A stretch of 64,000 nt of DNA from Phytophthora sp. 'mugwort'. Lineage: Eukaryota; Oomycota; Peronosporomycetes; Peronosporales; Peronosporaceae. Of this stretch, positions 59,601-64,000 are shown in pieces. Each line of letters begins with the position of its first letter. The first letter of the stretch is position 1. The stretch is taken from contig JAUCEF010000003.1 in NCBI GenBank assembly GCA_033558025.1, positions 2,754,001-2,818,000 of the forward strand, written 5' to 3'. Both the position numbers and the translations under genes were made by a program. The notes below the pieces were generated by a model. It did not search any database and was not told where the DNA came from. It saw nothing but the letters and a program-made list of their open reading frames with translations.

Positions 59601-62600
59601 TAACGACTGAACGACATCTCGCGCATGAACATCAACAGTAATCAGAGTGATAATCTTCTGTCGGTTTAATGCTCCAAGTTTTCCTTGAACAAGTTTAATG
59701 AGCTCTTCTATTCGCACTGTCGAGACGTCATAGTATTTCTTGATGGCATCTTCCGTACCATTCTCGAACTCCTCCAAGACGCTTTCCACCTCCTCCGTCC
59801 AGACGATTTGACTACCGAGTAGAGCAACTTGTGCCGGATAATCAAAGACCCACGCGTGACGAGCACAGTCAACGCCCCATAACGCACAGCTCTCGACTGC
59901 ATCAAAAATTTTCTGTCTTAACGTCTCCTGCATGACAAATACCAGATCATTAAACCAGTTTTCAACTGTACCATGGATCAAATGGGAGTCTAAAAACTGC
60001 ACCACTTCACCCTCTTTCGAGATCATAGCTAGAGCCAGGAAACGCTCTTCCAGTGACAATGTGGACGATGGAACAGAAGACACTTTTCGACCTGAGAGAC
60101 CCCCTCCAGACGAGTTCTGAGACTCAGAAGTGGACTGGATATTGGTACTTGTAAAGTCAAACGACTGGATCCCATCGAAACAATTGCCGAAATGAGGCTG
60201 GACACGTGGCGGAGAATTGCCATTTGACAGAATCTCGAGCAGCGACGCGTTGGAAACGAAGTAAAACCGCGGGAAAATGTCCTTCTTGCCGTCCAAATAT
60301 TGGTTCAGAGCCTTCTGACAGATCTCGAGCTCCACCTGCAGGTCCCGAAGCACAAGTTCCCGACCTTCACGTTCACAGCACGCAACCAGCACCGATGGGG
60401 ACATCCTCGCGTCAGTGAAAAGCTCTTTCATCTCTTGGTCTACACGTTCAAAGCGCTGGTATTCCGATGGCAATTGGCGCTGGATATCACCAGCAGAACT
60501 CAGGAAAATCGACTCTAGACTGCACCATTGGCGTTGTAGCGTGATCCACAGCTTCAAGACTGTGTCCACATTACCCAAACGTAATTGCCATTCAAACACT
60601 TTGTCTTTAAAGTACACGACAAATTTCCCCGTAGCAGCCATCGTTTGTAGCTGTAGCTGGTGTTCTTCTAGGCATTCAATGATGATATTTGGCATTTTTA
60701 GAATCCAAATGTCACCTTCCACTTCCTCACACGCAGCGCCAGCTAAAGCGTTCGTGCTTGCCGTTGTATGTGAACGATCGTCGCTGTTGTGAGTTAAGAC
60801 TGTAGAACTAAGACGGTCACTGGAAGAAGCTTTACTACCAGCAGTTTGATACGGAACAAACTCGAGTTGGAAACCGTTCCAGGTGGTTTCAATGGCCTGC
60901 AATTGCTGCTCGATCTTGAACTCTCTGGCTGCCATTTCCACGAGTTCGTTGACTTCATTGAGAAAGCGGAAGAGCTCGAGCTTGAGAACTTCTTCGAATC
61001 GCAGTGAGTTTTTCCCACTGGTGCCATTCTCACGTCGTTTCGAGCTTCCACTTGCGTCCCCCATTGCAGTATAACTCGACATTGTCAATCCACCAGCTCC
61101 AGACAGATCGAAATGCTTCTTAGCGAGCACCATGAGATTTTTCCAGTGTCGATCACGGATTGCTGGGGAGTGAAGATGCTTGACGAGAGGTAAAATCGCC
61201 GTCATTTGCTGCAGCTTCTGCTCGAGATAGTCATAAACGGACCATTCCTTGACGGCACGAGCTGCTGAGAATAAAGCGTGACGATGCCGCTCGAGTTCAT
61301 CGACTTGTGCCATCAATTCGTCTGTGTCGAGGTCGTTCCAGAGCAGCGACTGCCATTTGATCGCGTAAATCGAGTCTAAAAGCGCCACGAAGTCCCAAAT
61401 ATGCTTCAATGTGATAAAATTGCCACGTAACGTAGTCAAGACGTCGTATTTGCTAGACGCCAGTTCGAAAATGTCTTCAAGTTCCACGAGTCTCGCAGCT
61501 TCTTGCTCCACTTGAGACAATTTCGCATTATAGGCATCCAATTGATCATACGCATCGACGATTGACCGAGTGTCAGAGTTGGGAGCATGCAGTGGAGCTG
61601 TGACTTTAAATTCCTCCTTCATAGCAGCCAAACGTCTGTTAAATTCCGCCACTTCTTGTCGTATCGACTCCATCATTTGGTTTTGTAAAGGTTGAATCGC
61701 CTCCTTCTTCTTGAACGTCTTGTTGACCATATTTTCCCATCGAATGGGCGCTTGCTCTAAGAAGAGCAAGACGTTTTCCTTGCCAACGTACGACATATCA
61801 AGAGCGATTCCATTCAGCTTAAGCAGCGCCACAAAGTCCTTGAGCGGCGCAAAATCCACCAATAAATCTTCACGCATTAGACGCCGCACATCACGGATAT
61901 GGAGCATGCACTGCATGAGTGCGGGTTTTTCTGCGTTCCCAGCGTCAATTTCAATGTCTAATCCCGTATTTACTTTGTGCATAAAGGTCTCCACCCACAC
62001 GAGTTGGTTGACGACACGGTCATGTAAATACTGAGTAAACAAATAGACCCATTTCGTGACCCACGTTGACAGCGCCTGTTTAATCGGGAGCGAGTTGACC
62101 CGCACAAAACCCACATCTTTGACATGTTTGGATTCCGAAATTTCATTCTGAAGACCGAGGAAAAAGCTAATTTTCTCTTGAAAACGGTCGAGGTTGAGAA
62201 GCTGCGCGGGCATCGGTGGAGGTGTAGCCATCGCTGAGCCAGTAGAGATGATCGACGACTTGGAGACACTTCGCTCGGATATTGCGATAGATTTTAAAGT
62301 CGAAGATGAAACCAAAGTATCTGCGTAGACAATTCGACCATGAGAATTTTGTTCATCTGCGTACGGATACGGAGACCACGCGGTGGCGAGAAAGTCGTGA
62401 AAGATTTGGGGCAAGTCTGTCGTCCATAGATATTCGTATTTGGTGAGTGCTTGGCGGAATGCGGTACAGGCTGTTTGATTCTGGTCAAGAAAGGACCAAA
62501 TATCAGCAATGAGCACTTGAATTTGCACATTTTCTCGCATTTCTTTCAGGTAGGAGCCCTCCGAGCTGTCCAATCGCTTGAAAACTGTCGAACAATGGAG

Positions 62601-64000
62601 AATCGCTTCCATTCGCCGCATAATCAGGTCTTCCACGCCATTTTTCGCTGCTGTGCTCTGGATAGGGGGGAAATAGACAATCTCTTTTCCGTACAGATCC
62701 AATTCCACTTCAAGTAACGCTGGAATGTCCTCACTTTCAATACGTTTCGGGTCTAACTGCTCTCGCAACTGTCCAAGAGACTGAAGAATGACACGAGCGA
62801 GTCCGTCCTCTACAATTCCACTGACATAATCGACGTACGCTCTCCAATCGGGGCTTCCTTGAGCCACTCGGAGATGCTTGAGAGTATCCTTAAGTAGCCG
62901 ATGAATCTCATTGCCTCCTTCCTTGATCAAATGATACTTTTGTTGACACAAAGTTTTCTGATATTCTTCAAATTCTTCTACTGATAAAGCTTTGCTCTTT
63001 CGCTCAAACAGAAGCGGCGATGCATTCCATATCTCCAACAGTGCAGCGACCCGGTTTTGGTGCGTCTTTAACTGACTCAATAAGGCGTTGGCCTCATTCA
63101 CTACCGCCATTGATTCTTTCAAAAAGACGTCGATCCCATGGGATTTCCAGTTTAGCGCCTTAATCCCTTTGGTTAACACTTGATCCATCCGTTCCAGATA
63201 ACCCTTGACAAGAGGTTTTTCCACAGGTAACAAGGTCGAATGGATCGTGTTATACATATCAACAATAAGCTCCAAATTGCCAGTCTGGCGTCGAAATACT
63301 TCAGCACGTTTATAGATCTCCAACGCATCTTCTGGGATATCCAACCCCAGCAAGAGGAAATATTTCACCTCACGTAATAATTGTACCAAAGCAGCATCAA
63401 AGTTGACGAAAAGTACCCCCGTACTGGGTTGAGTTGCCCCTGTTTGCTGTTGCTGGCCTTTGGTCCCTGAATTTGTCGATATTTCACTACTAGTCGCTCC
63501 AGGAACAGGCTCGCGTCTGATCAGTGGAAGCTTAAGCTTGGCCTTGGACGAAGTCTCGATCGAAATCCCCCATTGCTTGACGTTTTGCACCTCATATTCC
63601 TGCAGCATTGCCATCACGTTCGTATACAATTTCAAAGCTTCTTTGGAATCCTCTCGTTCCAGCACAATCCTGGGCGAAATCTGCTTGAGTTTCTCCATTG
63701 GGAATTTCAGACGCTCTCCCAGGCCACGACACCACGTGACTGCACCAGCAAATGGCGGGAGATTGGGTGAAATGGGCGGATGCTCTCGATTCTCAATGAA
63801 AATCTGCTGCACCACGTGCAGATCACTCGCATACGACGCAATCAACGACGTGTGTTTCCTCTCTAACTCGTTTTTAATAATCTGTCGGTCCAGTAGATCC
63901 TCAAAGCAGTCCAAACACTTGAATCGTCCCACAATTGTCTTGGCATCGTCGAATGCTTGATTGATGACGGACGCTAACCGTCTCTCGAGCTCTTTGTTCT
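50625..64000 (-). CDS. axonemal dynein heavy chain, 5' end beyond the window
   Basis: One uninterrupted frame of 4457 residues runs to the right edge with no start, so the N-terminus is missing. The tail (DHC_N1/N2) occupies about 60-64 kb. AAA1 P-loop GPAGTGKTE lies near 59350, AAA2 GPAGCGKS near 58410, AAA3 GSSGSGKS near 57370 and AAA4 GVGGSGKQ near 56300. The stalk coiled coil with its microtubule-binding tip is at about 54.7-55.6 kb. The C-terminal domain ends PLRTKVPPAKWVLAGVAMLMEIA, the axonemal-type close. Extra Gly/Ser/Gln-rich loops occur near 51.9 and 63.4 kb. AAA1 and AAA2 spacing looks most like outer-arm chains (DNAH9/11/17 or DNAH5/8), but I cannot fix the subtype. It drives flagellar beating of zoospores. 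Confidence 0.93.
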   Translation of the reverse strand, partial: NKELERRLASVINQAFDDAKTIVGRFKCLDCFEDLLDRQIIKNELERKHTSLIASYASDLHVVQQIFIENREHPPISPNLPPFAGAVTWCRGLGERLKFPMEKLKQISPRIVLEREDSKEALKLYTNVMAMLQEYEVQNVKQWGISIETSSKAKLKLPLIRREPVPGATSSEISTNSGTKGQQQQTGATQPSTGVLFVNFDAALVQLLREVKYFLLLGLDIPEDALEIYKRAEVFRRQTGNLELIVDMYNTIHSTLLPVEKPLVKGYLERMDQVLTKGIKALNWKSHGIDVFLKESMAVVNEANALLSQLKTHQNRVAALLEIWNASPLLFERKSKALSVEEFEEYQKTLCQQKYHLIKEGGNEIHRLLKDTLKHLRVAQGSPDWRAYVDYVSGIVEDGLARVILQSLGQLREQLDPKRIESEDIPALLEVELDLYGKEIVYFPPIQSTAAKNGVEDLIMRRMEAILHCSTVFKRLDSSEGSYLKEMRENVQIQVLIADIWSFLDQNQTACTAFRQALTKYEYLWTTDLPQIFHDFLATAWSPYPYADEQNSHGRIVYADTLVSSSTLKSIAISERSVSKSSIISTGSAMATPPPMPAQLLNLDRFQEKISFFLGLQNEISESKHVKDVGFVRVNSLPIKQALSTWVTKWVYLFTQYLHDRVVNQLVWVETFMHKVNTGLDIEIDAGNAEKPALMQCMLHIRDVRRLMREDLLVDFAPLKDFVALLKLNGIALDMSYVGKENVLLFLEQAPIRWENMVNKTFKKKEAIQPLQNQMMESIRQEVAEFNRRLAAMKEEFKVTAPLHAPNSDTRSIVDAYDQLDAYNAKLSQVEQEAARLVELEDIFELASSKYDVLTTLRGNFITLKHIWDFVALLDSIYAIKWQSLLWNDLDTDELMAQVDELERHRHALFSAARAVKEWSVYDYLEQKLQQMTAILPLVKHLHSPAIRDRHWKNLMVLAKKHFDLSGAGGLTMSSYTAMGDASGSSKRRENGTSGKNSLRFEEVLKLELFRFLNEVNELVEMAAREFKIEQQLQAIETTWNGFQLEFVPYQTAGSKASSSDRLSSTVLTHNSDDRSHTTASTNALAGAACEEVEGDIWILKMPNIIIECLEEHQLQLQTMAATGKFVVYFKDKVFEWQLRLGNVDTVLKLWITLQRQWCSLESIFLSSAGDIQRQLPSEYQRFERVDQEMKELFTDARMSPSVLVACCEREGRELVLRDLQVELEICQKALNQYLDGKKDIFPRFYFVSNASLLEILSNGNSPPRVQPHFGNCFDGIQSFDFTSTNIQSTSESQNSSGGGLSGRKVSSVPSSTLSLEERFLALAMISKEGEVVQFLDSHLIHGTVENWFNDLVFVMQETLRQKIFDAVESCALWGVDCARHAWVFDYPAQVALLGSQIVWTEEVESVLEEFENGTEDAIKKYYDVSTVRIEELIKLVQGKLGALNRQKIITLITVDVHARDVVQSLITKKVSSSLDFQWQSQLRYYTTPVLTSAGQKKEVHIKICDFRSFYSYEYIGNCGRLVITPLTDRCYVTLTTALRLCLGGAPAGPAGTGKTETTKDLARGMGLQCYVFNCSDQMNYLTMANIFRGLSQTGAWGCFDEFNRISVEVLSVVATQVKTVLDATTLLIASTNRSPLTEMGSSGGEGNTQQQPVTMPKTGNCEFFGKTIALVPTVGFFITMNPGYAGRAELPENLKALFRSCAMIKPDLQPICENMLMAEGFLKARPLSVKFVTLYDLSSELLSKQKHYDWGLRSVKSVLLVAGSLRRAHSTLSEEIVLMQVLRDFNTPRILPPDYPVFMGLLGDLFPNQELPHLENDSLQTKCARVCTQKKLQPEEGFLKKMMEFEEVLKVRHSVMLIGPAGCGKSTIWNTLAACHNADDEGKPLAKHLTVYESVNPKAITADELYGYMTLENDWKDGVLSSIMRNMSKNAAPFSESQTFKWVVLDGDIDAVWIESMNTVMDDNKVLTLVSNERIPLTKSMRLVFEISSLVNATPATVSRAGIIYVDEGHIGWYPVVESWLQERESGAEAGILPGLFKKYVDGMSLALDETKAETIVPVVAIALVGMLCRLLDGLLNLVGEHEKSPEVLENAFIYCGLWAFGGALASDKGTDDRAAFSTHLKTVAKYKFASDATSTAMLATGSANLFDFYYDITRNELVYWGDKVPTLVSMGDVPFHALVVPTLESTRIHSIIDLLIRKRNPTLLIGSSGSGKSCLVHEHMKGVDDENTVAYVSMHHYMDARELQARLEQYLEKRSGRVYGPLYNRKLIYFLDDLNMPFVEEFGTQTALALLRQYMDYNSWYDRHDLSSKKLIQDVQFLACMNHKAGSFIINPRLHRHFSTLCISMPSKQDLTTIYTALLTQHVTNFADKIKKLVPSLITATIDLYTEVRANFLPTATKFHYIFSMRELSSLFQGLFMTRPEAFLNNSLQFCRLWMHECFRVFSDRMSSPSDIQRFGDMAVEQTKKNLEENQSEIFESPLICANFLSVSSSMESEYGGSTLNYVPVVDKTKLTTCLEQKLVEYNETHPVMSLVLFDQALEHVTRIVRILANPRGNALLIGVGGSGKQSLSRLAAYICGYALVSLTTSTSPSYGINELKEDLKDIYRKAGIRPAKPIVLLLTDSQISDNRFLVPLTEALASGFVSDLFASEEIESMTGSLRMEAKARGIPDTKEQLQEFFYERVRSNLHLLLAFSPVGGDLRSRCRNFPSLISCCTMNWFHPWPKEALVDVSLNFLQDVDLATRTIQENVCHHMAEMHMSVTAACAMYTKSYGRHNYVTPTSFLELIRFYRSLLETNRTSQTLKIKRLEVGLATLKKTSLDVAGLQDELKLTMKKVEERKKATDLLLEQMGKQRGDAEVKQRRADEERAKAAQAAEIASQIEAQAAVELTIAKPALDAAQQAVNCLNKASLTELKSMGKPPAGVEKVTAAVLMMIKKETKNFSWDNAKKMMAKVDVFKQSLEQYDKENIPPEVVARVEPLIQEDPNFNYEKMKSKSVAAANLCVWVVNIISFHQVFVRVKPLMDTLEKARQTKAEADSELTAVQKLVTEVEGQLHTLQLSFRDATNEKAKVEAEAQACQGRLSLAERLVNGLASENERWSHEIEGLKAGEGALIGDSLLAAGFVSYIGAFNANFRAQLWKNTWLPDIVTREIPITLGTAADAGSTAVESSENGELVIDPESAVELASTSASSASSERMGVDPLDVLSDNSDVAQWMNEGLPADRISIENGCIITSCQRWPLLVDPQLQGIIWLRARNFGHKTLEDVIDREEQTSDAGHSLVILQASQKNWTNTLKSAISSGQSVILENLGEAIDASLEPVIMRQIYKKGRTWFLQFAAEEIEVDPRFRLFLHTKLPNPHYRPEILAYCTLIDFSVTERGLEDQLLANVVNLEQPDLETQKRQLQQEFNGYQIQLLQLENDLLERLSNAPDDILSDVPLIEGLEKTKLTAIEVGIALRKGKDAEREINFAREVYRPVANEASMMYFLMSQLCKVNHMYRYSLESYMTFFFVALDGVAALSSSSVDGAHGGSATAHERVGVLKEALRWTIFSMVTRGLFEEHKLVFLTQLVFLLLRRGVIGANSGYDPQLARFLLQGSKVVGLENTISWLSESQWQSLQALITLTPFERFVSDLEESEPRFREWYNSTNPELEKLPLDWRELDKSAPFLKLLAVKCLRPDRLTQAVSNFITQTLPNGSHFLNCDSQLNSFAVLKSAFQESSPWTPMYFILSPGSDVVADVDKLAVQDQERIKGVDYHNIALGQGQEQVAMKTLQLSVENGHWVILNNVHLMPKWMLELDKWLEQLAKASKTASYATLRSNLSSSKDMIRMGTSRSLSLLPPTGAGTGIGTLHPNFRLFITSDPSTNIPIGILERSIKLTNEPPTGLRANVKRAFCCFPKNVVDELEPRTRCILFALCYFHSLMLERKKFGPQGFNMLYPFAASDLLASSTVLRNYMDNAPVRVPWPDLRYLFGEIMYGGHIVNELDRLVAATYLQYFLRDDLLEELSMLPFSDDTSGGSSGAGGNSGQDAGSSGATGGGEGGDGSSGQQRREFLAPKLSAGFDRILDHVHTSLLNETPTAFGLHPNAEVAFRTENGQELLQSMLLLTTKEEDVIEEYTSDDEEEGSRLGGNSGAKETGDAVQLAAEGVLQDVLENYRDFRFDIQELFFKGSSDSSSHDGASRRGKGARLLSSIATPEADDMGDPFQTVLLQECQHMNHLLETITDSLSELEAAFRGDVPLTETMEKLETFLYYERVPDNWLAAACPSRRSLAPWLANLQQRIAQLQEWIGSAPELPLVLWLPGLFNPQAFLTAVLQTAARKQNVELDSLRITADVTKRTIDTVDAPARDGQFVHGLYLEGARWDLGNGVLETSLPREMYVSMPVLTCRATVNTANRDPSSGSGAAGGKAGATTSGNVFECPVYRTQQRGPTLIFMSPLRTKVPPAKWVLAGVAMLMEIA

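Noticed and set aside
1..64000. CRISPR arrays, bacterial operons, rRNA genes
   Set aside because: No regularly spaced identical repeats, no ribosomal RNA core sequences, and clear spliceosomal introns; the DNA is eukaryotic nuclear.

Overview
The window looks like nuclear DNA of an oomycete, most probably Phytophthora or a close relative. Genes are compact and mostly intron-poor. The introns I can place are 62-92 bases long with GT..AG ends. Flagellar genes are present, as expected of a zoospore-forming organism. There is also a secreted cysteine-rich repeat protein, a bZIP factor of the type with Cys in place of the basic-region Asn, and gene-dense islands separated by decayed Harbinger, LTR and DIRS-like elements. 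The species assignment is inference; no ribosomal or organellar marker is present.

Layout. 1-5 kb is repeat territory: a GATC-saturated degenerate repeat, a transposase tail, a tRNA-Lys-like gene, and a PIF/Harbinger element with terminal inverted repeats carrying an apparently intact Myb-like gene and a broken DDE transposase. 5-15.2 kb is a gene island: a tandem ATP-grasp enzyme, a helical-repeat protein, a TPR-like protein, an IQ-motif protein of the C11orf65/MFI type, a mitochondrial membrane protein and a COMM-domain protein. 15.8-18.3 kb holds a frameshifted secreted-protein pseudogene, small palindromes and long G/C runs. 18.4-29.8 kb is a second island: a PDZ-Tubby protein, a chymotrypsin-fold protease with a Cys nucleophile, a SOD-like pseudoenzyme, a coiled-coil protein, the intact secreted Cys-repeat protein, a metallothionein-like protein, VPS25, and two lumazine-synthase paralogues, one fused to the same metallothionein-like modules.

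30.3-34.6 kb is a near-perfect inverted duplication (arms of 1825 bases, spacer 597) with two identical convergent bZIP genes; its spacer is built of dispersed repeats also found at 4.1 and 26.5 kb. 35-46.4 kb is decayed retroelement sequence: a minus-strand gag with a CCHC knuckle, then a DIRS-like element with inverted terminal repeats and a recognisable but broken reverse transcriptase. 47.3-64 kb holds the splicing factor CWC22, a small zinc-finger protein and a 13.4-kb single-exon axonemal dynein heavy chain that runs off the right edge.

The genes do not form one operon-like pathway. The most unusual local set is at 21.9-29.8 kb, where metal- and redox-related folds (a SOD that has lost most metal ligands, Cys-rich metal-binding modules, two altered lumazine synthases) cluster, and where one 21-residue Cys module occurs in two genes on opposite strands.
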